DNA from: Brachionus plicatilis | Taxonomy: Eukaryota > Rotifera > Eurotatoria > Ploima > Brachionidae | Assembly: GCA_010279815.1 (NCBI GenBank) | Contig: QEOQ01000511.1 | Location: 353,295 to 404,590, forward strand | DNA length: 51,296 nucleotides | Reading direction: 5' to 3' | Shown here: piece by piece, positions 31,301 through 37,606 of the stretch | Position numbering within the stretch: the stretch's first letter is position 1 | Layout of the letters: each line of letters starts with the position of its first letter | Program-made: the position numbers and the translations under genes | The notes under the pieces: model-generated | Told to the model about the DNA's origin: nothing | Database searches by the model: none | What the model saw: the letters and a program-made list of their open reading frames with translations, nothing else

Positions 31301-33395
31301 TAACTTAACTTAAATTATATTTTATTTTTTTATTTTTTTTATTCAATTTTAAATTGCCTATGAGGCTGAAATTAAGAATAATAATAATAATTAATTACAA
31401 AATATCCCTAACAGGTTGGCTGAAAAGAAGGCACTACGCCGTTCGGAGCTGCCAAGAGGAACTATTCCCTCTAAATATATTAAATAAATAGATAAATAAA
31501 TATTTTTACTTAGTTATTGGATAAAAAATAATAATTAATGTATCAAAATAAAAAAAAAAACTAAGACTCACTAAAAACCATTAACCATAATTCTGAAAAA
31601 TAAAGATTGATCACCTAAATAATTTATTAAAAAAAGTATAGAATAAAGTATTATAAATTTTTTAAAGAATTTATCAACATTAATTTTTATATTTTTTTAC
31701 TGGGGCAGCGAACTAACGGGTACCAACTAGTAGTAATTGGAAATAGATTTTTTAAAAGATGTTATTATTAAGTATCAATTATTAATTAATTGATCAAAAA
31801 ATAGTTTTTACAGATTATTAATAATATAATTTAGAAATTAATTAAAAAATATTTTTTTTCATAAATTTAACATCAATAAATATAAATTAATTAAATCAGA
31901 TACAATTTAATATTTTAAGATATTGGAATAAATTACATTGACTCTATATACATTAGATATTATTATAATTAAAATTAGATAATAAATTCGTTTATTTAGA
32001 TACGGTATTAAATGTCTAGATTTTTTTGTCAAAATTCTACGTATGATATTTTAGAAAATTAATAATTTTTATTTTATTTAAATATTAAATAGCAGGGATT
32101 TTAAAAAATTAAAAAAAAATTTTTTTAGAATTTTTAAGGAAGCCATTTGTCTCACATTTATTTCTTCAAAAAAATTTCTCAAAATTTGAAACATCACCTA
32201 ACACCACCACCTATCTTAATATTTTTCTAATTTCTTGTTTTTAAAGAAAAATCAAATAAAAAATCATTTTTTTGAATATTTTCTCTTTACTCTGTCATTA
32301 TTATTTGAAAAAATTTCTAAAATTATTTAAATAATTTTGAACATGTTGAGTGTGCTGTATGCATGCGTATCTCCTCTTTTGGCATTCGATTTTTTATTAA
32401 AAAAAACACATAACATGGGTTTATACTTGCTCGAATTTTTCTTATTTAAAAAAAACTTCTAATCGAAAACTTTTTCTTCTCTCTATTCATTTAACCAAAA
32501 TTTTTTTTTCAAATGACTAAGCAATAAAAATTCAAACGTGTCATGAGACTCTGTCTTTGTTTTAATTTTAGATCAGTCAGACTAAACTAAAAAAAAAAAA
32601 TGGAAAGAGCCAAGCATTAGAAAGCATAAAAGCCATAGATTACTAAATCACATTTTTTTTCTTTTTCTCTCATGTGGCAAAAAAAAGAGTGCGTGTTTTA
32701 ACACAAGTCTAATGTTCAATTTTCTAAATACTTTAACTATTTAAAATTTGAATAAAATTAAAAAAATTTACATAACTATTTACTTGAACATTGCAAAAAA
32801 AAAAATTTCATAAATCACCTTTGCCCTCCTTTTTTTACTTGACATAAAATATAAAAATATTTGATGCAAATTTAAAAATTTTATTAAATACAAAAATGAA
32901 AAAAAAAAAAAACATAAATTTTTTTAAATCTTAAAATCAAAGATGCTGGACACTTCGATCGGACTGTTCTCGGACACAAGCTCAAAGACGGCCGTGTCAA
33001 AACTGCTCATCATTTTGTCGGACGGACGCGGCGTCTTCTACGAGGGCATCGAAAAAGTCAAAAGCTCGGTGCAGCGGGCTCTGGTCGAAGGAATCTTCAT
33101 TGTGTTTGTCATACTGGACATAACTGGCACGAGCACTTCCTCCATTTACGACATCAAAATGCCTGTGTACTCGCCAGGCAACCCGGTAAGCAACAGCAAC
33201 CACAAATGACATTTTCTAACCCATCAACTAAGTTTTTTATTTTTTTCCTCTGGATCCTAGATACCAGCAATCAAGTCCTACATGGAAAACTTTCCCTTTC
33301 CGTTCTACATTTGTCTCAGAGACGTGAACTCGTTGCCAATGGTTATGATCGAAGCGCTTAAACAATGGTTTGACATGGTCAGCCGTGACCAATAA
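8437..33395 (+). CDS. MDN1: Midasin (MDN1/Rea1), pre-60S ribosome remodelling AAA+ ATPase
   Basis: Proposed join: 8437-8792, 8849-10316, 12364-17903, 21031-27427, 32943-33185, 33261-33395. This gives one 4712-aa frame, somewhat shorter than human MDN1 (about 5600 aa) and near yeast Rea1 (about 4900 aa). Midasin is a dynein-related ATPase of the nucleolus/nucleoplasm. It pulls off the UBL-containing factors Ytm1/WDR12 and Rsa4/NLE1 to mature the 60S subunit. Walker A motifs of the six AAA modules start near residues 210 (GALSSGKT), 532 (GETGVGKT), 952 (GDTSIGKT), 1259 (GETGVGKT), 1581 (GSPGVGKT) and 1891 (GRSSTGKT). A long helical linker runs from about 2200 to 3890, an acidic D/E-rich region from about 3896 to 4378, and a C-terminal MIDAS/VWA domain has DNSSS at 4512. 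Introns 10317-12363, 17904-21030, 27428-32942 and 33186-33260 keep frame. The 8793-8848 intron is less certain. It is convergent with the Regnase-like gene. Confidence 0.95.
8793..8848 (+). other. Probable 56-bp mini-intron in midasin (alternative: frameshift)
   Basis: The donor is CTCAA|GTATTT and the acceptor CCCAAAAAAG|AGTCGAG. Removing it joins ...QHSALK to VEQILLNDPEL and makes the sum of all exon lengths divisible by three. Donor GTATTT is also used at 27428, and an A-rich acceptor (ATCAAAG) at 32942. The alternative is no intron and a missing base in the A8-T8-C3-A6 homopolymer run, which would insert about 19 residues. In the upstream frame the run contains the heptamers A-AAA-AAA and T-TTT-TTT in -1 slippery register. 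I favour the intron. Confidence 0.55.
10474..10566 (+). repeat. 41-bp tandem repeat, about 2.2 copies
   Basis: The unit TTTTGCCGTTCTAGMAAATT followed by TAAGTTGCGGCC and CATGACTTT is repeated with a 41-base period (GCCGTTCTAG at 10478 and 10519). A third copy breaks off after TTTTTTGGC. The unit is more GC-rich than the surrounding intron. No function is apparent. Confidence 0.75.
11015..11125. repeat. Dispersed A/T-rich repeat shared with the 38.4-kb foldback
   Basis: The stretch with AAATTGAACAAAAATTCTTC and AAAATTAAAGTTAATAAAA, followed by CAACAAAGTGCAA, matches both arms of the inverted repeat at 38370-38675. It appears here as a single arm, which suggests a mobile or recombined foldback family. 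Confidence 0.55.
11416..11690 (-). pseudogene. Broken coding remnant of unknown family
   Basis: On the minus strand a frame without a start runs about 67 codons to a TAA at 11488-11490 (it contains TLPPPRNSAGAVLNQ and MDVLSDLLMMYLSNKENK). It continues in the same frame past that stop for about 23 more codons (DDNPRKIIATVRSDV) to a TGA at 11416. Composition is richer in G/C than the intron around it. This is the pattern of a decayed protein-coding insertion, most likely transposon-derived, but I do not recognise the family. Confidence 0.35.
11753..12133 (+). repeat. 124-bp tandem array, about three units
   Basis: ACTCTGCAAGTCTGCAAAG recurs at 11753, 11877, 12001 and 12126, a 124-125 base period with very few differences between units. 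Each unit also carries TTGCAGAAATATTACAGG and TTTATGAACCGAAATTTAG. The TCTGCAA motifs and the CATTTTGCAGAACGATGTTT sequence just downstream (about 12177-12196) link it to the foldback family seen at 20.4-20.9 kb and 42.6-43.5 kb. The array looks like internal amplification of such an element. Confidence 0.8.
12364..17903 (+). CDS. MDN1: Midasin exon: rest of AAA2 through AAA6 and linker start
   Basis: This 5.5-kb uninterrupted exon starts after acceptor CTAG at 12363 and ends with two bases of a codon before donor GTAAGT at 17904. It encodes residues 609-2455. Walker B motifs: AAA2 WILLDEMN (689), AAA3 WILLDELN (1015), AAA4 DFLIDEIS (1327), AAA5 WVILDEIN (1651), AAA6 WVLIDNAN (2036). Conserved sensor-type segments are visible (CMNPATDVGKRNLP-like, ATQNPPG, ATMNPSGDFGKKELS, CQNPFSQGGGRKGLP, SMNEQFGELSRPMRNRG). 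In AAA6 the catalytic Glu of Walker B is replaced (DN), as in the human protein, so AAA6 is predicted to bind but not efficiently hydrolyse ATP. Confidence 0.95.
18056..18113 (+). repeat. TCTGCAAA short tandem cluster
   Basis: Six TCTGCAAA-type motifs follow one another at roughly 9-11 base spacing (TCTGCAAAAGTCTGCAAAAT and onward). The same motif makes up the arms of the foldback family elsewhere in this window, so this is probably a degenerate or internally repeated fragment of it. Confidence 0.6.
18887..19126 (-). pseudogene. FLYWCH/MULE N-terminal-like zinc-finger fragment
   Basis: A 79-codon ATG-started frame on the minus strand contains TLWVFTDTKSKK and HCYYKKNGCKFSIYYKV. That resembles the WRKY/FLYWCH-type zinc fold found in animal MULE transposases (an aromatic segment, then C/H...YKKxGC). 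The final His-x-His/Cys part is missing because the frame stops right after KEIFLK. It sits next to a LINE tail inside an intron, so a transposon remnant is more likely than a host gene. Confidence 0.35.
19172..19390 (-). mobile_element. LINE 3' end, copy A
   Basis: Read on the minus strand, this matches the LINE copy in the next intron: CACTCCATTGTGTAA-type coding end, TTGATCAATACTTAAACATT, an A/T-rich 3' UTR, then AGCTTTAGTCCGGTACAGAT and an (ATAA)n tail at 19172-19185. 5' truncation and a simple A/T-repeat tail are hallmarks of non-LTR retrotransposition. Confidence 0.7.
19395..19619. repeat. Perfect 23-bp direct repeats flanking 179 bp
   Basis: AGCAAAAGGATAAAATATTT plus AAA occurs at 19395-19417 and again at 19597-19619. 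The enclosed 179 bases differ in composition from the flanks and contain GGCCTTCAAGTCACTCCCGA. This looks like a target-site duplication around an inserted element, though 23 bp is long and no tail or terminal inverted repeat was seen. Confidence 0.5.
20391..20935. repeat. Foldback element (TCTGCAAAA family) next to a splice acceptor
   Basis: Left arm (about 20391-20610) and right arm (about 20745-20935) are inverted copies: TGCAGAATCAGTATATAGGT, GATGTATCAGTTGCTACAA and TTTACAGAACAT on the right all recur reversed on the left. A 130-140 base spacer separates them. The frames read through both arms encode near-identical peptides in opposite directions because of the palindrome, not because they are genes. 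The element ends about 95 bases before the acceptor of the 21031 exon. Confidence 0.8.
21031..27427 (+). CDS. MDN1: Midasin exon: helical linker, acidic region, MIDAS start
   Basis: This 6.4-kb exon covers residues 2456-4587. The first ~1440 residues are the long alpha-helical linker. From about 25350 to 26800 (residues 3896-4378) the protein is dominated by Glu, Asp, Gln, Asn and Lys, the flexible D/E-rich arm that tethers the MIDAS domain in Rea1. Next come conserved VERDLAKFK, GKRLNMKRVVEYIA and KDKIWLRRTKPNKRDYQ segments and the MIDAS motif AVDNSSSMSDN (D4512, S4514, S4516), whose metal contacts an acidic residue of the UBL of Ytm1/Rsa4. It ends ...TKIAE| at donor GTATTT (27428), phase 0. 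The exon is in frame from acceptor 21030; its first ATG-independent codon is at 21032. Confidence 0.95.
27481..27635. other. Assembly gap (155 N)
   Basis: 155 consecutive N begin 53 bases after the splice donor, inside the intron. The left flank is a nearly pure T-rich run and the right flank starts A-rich. The open frames that read through it are artefacts. The true length of the missing sequence is unknown. Confidence 0.99.
28391..28497 (+). pseudogene. MULE transposase C-terminal fragment
   Basis: In one frame the sequence reads GSAWNHFDNSGLRTNNHLEG and then YHAKLSFLNKMDR before a stop. The W-N-x-F-D ... R-T-N-N-x-x-E-G-x-H pattern is the conserved segment after the catalytic core of animal and plant MULE transposases. 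No catalytic DDE portion was found in frame, so the gene is dead. Confidence 0.6.
28705..28793 (-). mobile_element. LINE 3' tail (second family) nested in the MULE remnant
   Basis: On the minus strand: GGCTGAAAGGGAGGACTAAG ... GGCCAAGGCTTTGCCTAAAC, then T6-A3 and an (ATAA)n run at 28705-28720. The GGCTGAAA start and A/T-repeat tail resemble the short retroposon tails at 31419, 36768 and 40473, but the middle differs. Confidence 0.5.
29765..29957. repeat. Foldback repeat of the AAAGTC family
   Basis: The left arm (AGCTGATTAAAAGTTCCAAA, AAGTCAAAGTCT) is mirrored by the right arm (AAGTCTGGGCTTGAATTGAG, CTTTTAAACAGCT). The same terminal sequence, TTGTTTAAAAGTCC or its inverse, bounds elements at 37020-37246 and 42394-42519. 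Confidence 0.55.
30829..31035 (-). pseudogene. Broken coding remnant of unknown family
   Basis: A minus-strand frame reads LIKDFFVKKLSFKRK, a stop, then continues in the same frame with KRLTKKFSKSDTSTDSILV and TKSSETQKTRRFLKNS to a TAG at 30829. Ser/Thr/Lys-rich and GC-richer than the intron. It abuts the Helitron-like copy at 31048, so it may be captured or neighbouring transposon coding sequence. Not recognised. Confidence 0.3.
31048..31731 (+). mobile_element. Helitron-like element, copy 1
   Basis: Starts in ATTTGACGATTTATACGAGA and ends GGCAGCGAACTAACGGGTAC-CAACTAG followed by T. A CTAG end followed by T and preceded by a GC-rich imperfect hairpin is the 3' signature of Helitrons. Copy 2 at 37290-37606 (minus) shares both ends and the interior (GGATAAAAAATAATAAT, CTCACTAAAAACCATTAACC). 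Copy 1 is longer because of an insertion that includes the retroposon tail at 31419-31506. There is no Rep/helicase coding, so it is non-autonomous. Confidence 0.5.
31419..31506 (+). mobile_element. Retroposon (LINE/SINE) 3' tail inside the Helitron-like copy
   Basis: GCTGAAAAGAAGGCACTACG-CCGTTCGGAGCTGCCAAGAG-GAACTATTCCCT is essentially identical to the insert at 40473-40548. It ends in a TAAATAAATA-type simple repeat. It interrupts the Helitron-like copy relative to copy 2. Confidence 0.65.
32943..33395 (+). CDS. MDN1: Midasin last two exons: rest of MIDAS domain and C-terminus
   Basis: Exon 32943-33185 encodes residues 4588-4668 (MLDTSIGLFSDTSS, KLLIILSDGRGVF, GIFIVFVILD, SIYDIKMPVY) and exon 33261-33395 encodes residues 4669-4712 (IPAIKSYMENFPFPFYICLR, EALKQWFDMVSRDQ). 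A 75-bp phase-0 intron (GTAAGC...GATCCTAG) separates them. SDGRG supplies the second metal-loop Asp of the MIDAS fold; the C-terminal FPFP...LRDVNSLP is characteristic of midasins. The stop is TAA at 33393-33395. Confidence 0.94.
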
Positions 33396-33401
33396 TGAAA
33401 A

Positions 33402-33407
33402 AATAAA
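33402..33407 (+). terminator. Candidate poly(A) signal of midasin
   Basis: AATAAA begins seven bases after the midasin stop codon. If used, the 3' UTR would be very short and would stay out of the repeat block. Further AATAAA copies lie beyond 33500, so the true end is not fixed by sequence alone. Confidence 0.35.
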
Positions 33408-33430
33408 AAAATTAAACAAAAATTTTTTTC

Positions 33431-34305
33431 TTCGTTAATCAAGTCCAAAAAAATTGAAATATTTATTTTGAAAAAAAAATTAGTCCCATAAAAAGACCAT
33501 TGTTAAAAAATAAATAGACAAAAAAAAAAAAATTTTTTTTCGCTTTCTCATTTTTCCCAAACGATTCTATAAATGATACACAAAAAAAGAAAATAAACAT
33601 GAAACCGGCTGCACGGGCTCATCAATCAGTCACATGAATAAAAATAAAATTTTTTTTTAATTTTTAACAAAAAAAAGCCCGGTCAGGAAATAAAAAAAAA
33701 ATTTTTTATTTTTTAAAAATCTAAAATTAAGTTCAATCAGAAAAAAAAAATTTAAAATGGCAAAAAACCGGCTGCACATGCTCATCAATCAGTCATATGA
33801 ACAGAAAAAAATTTTTTTTCTTAACTTTTTCAAATACTAAAATAAAAGCTTAGTCAGGAAAAGAAAACTTAAATTGAAGCCTAGTCAGAAAAAAAAATTT
33901 AAAATGGCAAAAAACCGGCTGCGTGGAATTATCAATCAGTCACGTAAACAAAAAAAAAAAATTTTTTTATTTTTTTTATTCGTTAATCAAGTCCAAAAAA
34001 ATTGAAATATTTATTTTGAAAAAAAAAAATTAGTCCCACAAAAAGACCATAAATTAAATAATAAATAGACAAAAAAAAAATTTTTTTTCGTTTTCTCATT
34101 TTTCCCAAACGAATCTTTAAATAATAGACAAAAAAATATAATGGCAAAAAACCGGCTGCACGGGCTCATCAATCAGTCATAAGAACAGAAAAAAAAATTT
34201 TTTTCTTAATTTTTGTCAAAAACTAAAATAAAAGCCCAATCAGAAAAAAAAAAATAAAATGGCAAAAAACCGACTGCACGGGCTCATCAATCAGCTACAT
34301 GAACA
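33431..34305. repeat. Motif array and 548-bp duplication between convergent genes
   Basis: Five copies of a ~37-base motif (core CCGGCTGCACGGGCTCATCA then ATCAGTCACATGAACA) lie near 33603, 33766, 33913, 34150 and 34269. They are spaced 118-240 bases apart, separated by A/T runs and by a second short motif, AAAGCCYRRTCAGGAAA. A larger unit starting TTCGTTAATCAAGTCCAAAA (33431) recurs at 33979, a period of about 548, with TTAGTCCCAYAAAAAGACCA and TCATTTTTCCCAAACGA conserved. There is no coding frame. The block fills the gap between midasin (+) and the Regnase-like gene (-), so it should be transcribed in the latter's 3' UTR. Confidence 0.85.
34010..34015 (-). terminator. Candidate poly(A) signal of the Regnase-like gene
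   Basis: AATAAA on the minus strand, about 460 bases beyond the stop at 34473; another at 33975-33980. Between 34473 and here I saw no earlier AATAAA on that strand. Use of this site would place the two motif copies at 34150 and 34269 inside the 3' UTR. Confidence 0.35.
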
Positions 34306-34472
34306 AAAAAAAAAAAAAATTTTTTTAATTTTTTTTCACAAAAACTAAAAAAACAGCCGTGTCAAAAAAAAAAAAAAATTCTCAAAAATAATAACAATAC
34401 AAATTAGTGCTGAGACGACCAAAGTCAATCTCAGATACCGGGTGAAATATGTGCTAAATTTTGACAATTGAT

Positions 34473-35885
34473 TTAGAAATCAAACGAGTAGCCGTTGGCC
34501 AAGAACAAGAGCTTTTGCTCGTCGTGCTCATTTTTGTACTTGTCCAAAAACTGTTCGACCTTGCGCTGGTCGCCAAGTATGTCCCTGAGTTTGGCAGCGA
34601 GGGGACTGGGGGCGGGCACGCCGGGCTGCTGGGCCGCCGGAAACAGCGAGTAGCTGGCGCGGGCCTTGTCTTGGCCGGCGGGGCCCATCAGCCGGAGCAG
34701 CGAGGCGTCCTTGTCGACGCGGCCCTGGAACACGGGCGCCTTCAGGGCCAGCAGCTGGCCGGCCAGACTGGACTCGTCCGGCTGGTTCAGTATGATCTCG
34801 AGTTTCATGCGCTGCTCGCTCGACTGGTCCAGCACCGACTGAAAAGCTGTCTTGAACTGCTGACCGGACTGGGACGCGGCCCGCTCCGGGTGCCAAAACT
34901 TGCACTTGGAGCCGTACGTGCACTTTTTTTTGTACGGACACCGCTTCATGTACTGCTGATTGTGAAAGGACTCGAAGCGCAAAAAGTTGCTCAAGCTCGG
35001 TCCGTTCTTGCCCAACGGGTCCTCGGCCGGTATAAAATTATCGTCGACAAACGAGTACATGAGAACGCGTTGCTCTATCACCTGTTTGAATTCGTCGCGT
35101 TGGTTCAAAAATCGCTTGAAATTGTCGTTGGACACGATAATGGCGTTTTTGATCACGGCCAAGTTGAGTATGAACGAGTCGTCGTCGCAGTACATACGCT
35201 TGCCGCCCACGCGTTTACTAGGCGAGTAGTGGACAAGGCCGCGCTGTTCCATGTCGCTCAAAATTAGCTTGTCGCTGCTGGCCACCAGCTGCTCCTTGCG
35301 CCACTGCGGCACGATCACGTAGACGGCGTGCTGCCGCTTGTCAAAGTACTCGACGACCGTGTGGACGCGGCCGAGCGAGAACAGCTGCCGGTTGGGCTGG
35401 CCGGACAGCGCCACGTCGCTGCCGTCCACGACGATGGGCCGCAGGTTGGCCTTGTCGTTGAGACGGTGCATGGACGCGGCCACGTACTCCTGCAGCGACT
35501 GGTGCTTGCTCTTTTTGTCGGCGTCCGTGTCCTCGTCCGGCTCGGCCTCGTCCGGCCAGCTCCGGCTCTCCATTTGGATGGAGGTCATGACCAGCTGGTC
35601 GAAGAAGCGCGTCTCGTCCACCACCTCGCTGAAGTCCAGACGGTACAGGTCGATGTTGGCGTAGTTTTTTTTGTGGAAATAGGCAGACAAAAATTTTTTC
35701 AGCGTCTCTTTTACCGCTTCCCAGCTCATGCCCAGCCTCAGCGATTTGTCGATCAGCGACTTGACGTGCTCGTCGCTCACGAACGCCCGCGATTCTACGT
35801 AGTTCTCCAGCAGATCCATCATTTGCCCACTCCCACTACCACCACTGCCACCACTGCTGCCACTGCCTGTTGTCTCCATCTCCAT
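34473..35885 (-). CDS. ZC3H12A: Regnase/ZC3H12-like NYN-domain ribonuclease with CCCH finger
   Basis: Single-exon, 470 aa from the first ATG (35885). The open frame extends 15 codons upstream but without an ATG. Regnases are Mg-dependent endoribonucleases that cut stem-loops in mRNA 3' UTRs. A Gly/Ser-rich leader is followed by a helical UBA-like segment (about 35-66), an acidic stretch (DEAEPDEDTDADKK), then the NYN/PIN catalytic domain (about 145-310). That domain has acidic residues in VVDGSDVA (D154), YCDDDSF (D234-D236) and IVSNDNF (D254), plus the family signature DPLGKNGPSLSNFLR. A CX5CX5CX3H finger follows at 316-332 (CPYKKKC...CKFWH). A short helical C-terminal module (SPLAAKLRDILGD...FLDKYKNEHDEQKLLFLANG) resembles the end of other Regnases. 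It is co-orthologous to vertebrate ZC3H12A-D; the paralogue letter is not decided. It is convergent with midasin across a repeat block. Confidence 0.93.
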   Translation of the reverse strand: MEMETTGSGSSGGSGGSGSGQMMDLLENYVESRAFVSDEHVKSLIDKSLRLGMSWEAVKETLKKFLSAYFHKKNYANIDLYRLDFSEVVDETRFFDQLVMTSIQMESRSWPDEAEPDEDTDADKKSKHQSLQEYVAASMHRLNDKANLRPIVVDGSDVALSGQPNRQLFSLGRVHTVVEYFDKRQHAVYVIVPQWRKEQLVASSDKLILSDMEQRGLVHYSPSKRVGGKRMYCDDDSFILNLAVIKNAIIVSNDNFKRFLNQRDEFKQVIEQRVLMYSFVDDNFIPAEDPLGKNGPSLSNFLRFESFHNQQYMKRCPYKKKCTYGSKCKFWHPERAASQSGQQFKTAFQSVLDQSSEQRMKLEIILNQPDESSLAGQLLALKAPVFQGRVDKDASLLRLMGPAGQDKARASYSLFPAAQQPGVPAPSPLAAKLRDILGDQRKVEQFLDKYKNEHDEQKLLFLANGYSFDF

Positions 35886-36385
35886 GTCTCTTTCGCTCAC
35901 ACCAAACAAACACTTTTTTTTTTTTATCAATTATCTTCTTTTTTTTTTCTTAATCAAATCTAGAATCAAAATTATGCAAAAATAAAGCAACTATAAAATT
36001 AAAATATTTATTTATTAACAACAACAAAAAGAAGAAGAAGAATAAGCAACAAAAATAATTGGATTTTTCTGTTCTTGTTGTTGTTTCTATAATCTTGCTC
36101 GAAATTGAGCTTGGAAAAAAAAAAATTTTTTTTTTCTTCTCTATACATAATTTGCACGCCAAATTCACTTTGAATAAAAAAGAAACTTGCTTTTTTATAC
36201 CGCTCACATTCTAATCGACAAAAAAAAAGAAAAAAAGAGAGAGAGAGGGGAATACTTCTCTTTTTTGTTTTTATTCTCTTTTTTTAATTCTTTTTTTTTC
36301 TCTTATGTGTGTGTGTGTGATTGAATGGCGTTGTGTGGTATTTTTTGTTGTGAGACTAAATAGAGAAAAAAAAGAGAAGTTAGGT

Positions 36386-36399
36386 GTTGCCATGGAAAC
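36386..36399 (-). promoter_or_regulatory. X-box-like RFX site upstream of the Regnase-like gene
   Basis: GTTGCCATGGAAAC fits the bipartite RFX consensus (GTNRCC, short spacer, RGNAAC) almost perfectly. It lies about 500 bases upstream of the gene's ATG, amid strongly AT-rich DNA. RFX sites drive ciliary and some immune genes in animals; whether this one is used is inferred. Confidence 0.5.
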
Positions 36400-36506
36400 G
36401 GGGTCAATTCTTGATTCGCACCCCATTATCAATTTAACCAACGACACTTCCTCTCATTACCAGCCCGATTAACCCGATTAGCTGCACTGAACAACCTTTT
36501 TGTTCA

Positions 36507-36520
36507 GTTTCCATAACAAC
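36507..36520 (-). promoter_or_regulatory. Second, weaker X-box-like site
   Basis: GTTTCCATAACAAC is an imperfect X-box in the same promoter region, 108 bases beyond the first. Two related sites spaced this closely are less likely to be chance than either alone. Nearby CCCGATTAACCCGATTAGC is a short direct repeat that may also be regulatory. Confidence 0.35.
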
Positions 36521-36767
36521 CTATTTTTTTTTTCTTTTTTTTTTAATTAAAGGCGGCAATTGTATGCATGGCCTCACTATTTCACTCGAATAAAACTCAA
36601 ATGCGATCTTGAACAACCCATCCGGTCAAAACCTTCTAACTCCCAACAAAGATTTGTAAAACCCTTTTGGCATCTTACAAAAAGCAAAAGAAAAAATCCA
36701 ACGCATAAAACATCGATTCCTTTTTTTTTTTTTAATTATTCAAAAAAAAAATTAAAAAAATTTTTAC

Positions 36768-36850
36768 TTATTTATTTTTATTTAAAAAATAGGTTTGGGT
36801 TTAACTCAGGGCTGTTCCGAACGGTCGTTTATTTGACCTTCTTTTCAGTG
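36768..36850 (-). mobile_element. Diverged retroposon 3' tail
   Basis: On the minus strand: CACTGAAAAGAAGGTCAAAT ... CCGTTCGGAACAGCC ... then an A/T-rich end with AAATAAAAATAAATAA. It shares TGAAAAGAAGG and CCGTTCGGA with the tails at 31419 and 40473, in the same order and spacing. The 105-codon frame across this region starts at a TTG and is not a gene. Confidence 0.5.
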
Positions 36851-37019
36851 CCCATATTTTACAAAAAAATTGTTTAATTTAAAAAAAAATTTTTTTTTCC
36901 TTTTTTTTGCCTAATAATAAATAATTACAAAAAGATAATACGATTTTGTTTTTGATAATTTTTAAGAAGAAAAAATTATTAGAATAAAAGAATAAAATTA
37001 TTAACATAAAAATATGAGT

Positions 37020-37246
37020 GGTAATAAAGTCCAAGTCCGAATTTTTTTAAACTTGCTAGATCAGGCTTTATATGAAAAAATTTACATACTCTTGGATTGT
37101 CTAATGTAAATAGATTTGCCATATTTTGAGGATTTTCTTTCAATTTTAGCTTTAAAGTCTTCACAATTTTTCTTCAGTATTCAAAATTTTAAAGACCGGA
37201 CTTGGACTTGACTTGAGACTTGGGACTTTTATTTAAACAACTCTGT
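37020..37246. repeat. Foldback repeat of the AAAGTC family
   Basis: AAAGTCCAAGTCCG at 37026-37039 is inverted at 37196-37209 (CCGGACTTGGACTT). The right side ends GGGACTTTTATTTAAACAAC then TCTGT, the same terminus as the element at 42394-42519. Confidence 0.55.
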
Positions 37247-37289
37247 CCTAAATTATTGAAATATCTACCTAATTCATTTTTAATATTCA

Positions 37290-37606
37290 CTAGTTGGTAT
37301 CCGTTGCTTCGCTGTCGGAGTTTTAAAAATTTAAAAATGTATATTGATATAATCTTTAATTATAATGGTTAATGGTTATTTAGTGAGCCTTAATTTTTTT
37401 TTTAATCTTGAAAAATTTATATTCCTTTTTTACTTTGTTATATCGATTATTATTTTTTATCTAAAATTTAATTTTTGAAATAGTTTAACCAGTTAAACAA
37501 TTAAAAAGTAAATACTATTTTTTATTGACAAATTAACTAATTTTTTAAAGTATCTTTTTTTATTTTTTATAACCTTGACATCGATATCTCGTAAAAATCG
37601 TCAAAT
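37290..37606 (-). mobile_element. Helitron-like element, copy 2
   Basis: Minus-strand copy of the element at 31048-31731, about 317 bp and uninterrupted. It begins ATTTGACGATTTTTACGAGA and ends CGACAGCGAAGCAACGGATA-CCAACTAG then T. Having two copies in opposite orientation with the same CTAG|T end supports a real element boundary. Confidence 0.5.

Larger units (their letters stand above)
27428..32942 (+). other. Midasin intron (5.5 kb), transposon nest and assembly gap
   Basis: Donor GCAGAG|GTATTT, acceptor AAATCAAAG|ATGCTG, phase 0; splicing restores TKIAE-MLDTSIGLF as expected in the MIDAS domain. It includes a 155-base gap, a LINE interrupted by a MULE-like insertion, a foldback repeat, a broken coding remnant, and a Helitron-like copy interrupted by a LINE tail. 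A GC-richer patch at 27735-27860 (CCTAGTGGATAATGGGGAGG) is unexplained; it has a weak tRNA box-A look but no clear box B. Confidence 0.85.

Noticed and set aside
33603..34305. Motif array as a CRISPR array or box C/D snoRNA cluster
   Set aside because: Spacers are long, irregular and A/T homopolymers in a eukaryotic genome, so not CRISPR. On the minus strand TGATGA and CTGA are present, but they sit together and no terminal stem or proper C...D spacing was found.
34461..35963. Long open frames on the + strand opposite the Regnase-like gene (268 and 211 codons)
   Set aside because: They are antisense shadows of a GC-rich, strongly conserved coding frame; they start at non-ATG codons or mid-gene and show no recognisable domain.
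36560..36877. 105-codon + strand frame upstream of the Regnase-like gene
   Set aside because: Starts at TTG, and its second half is a retroposon tail on the other strand plus homopolymers.
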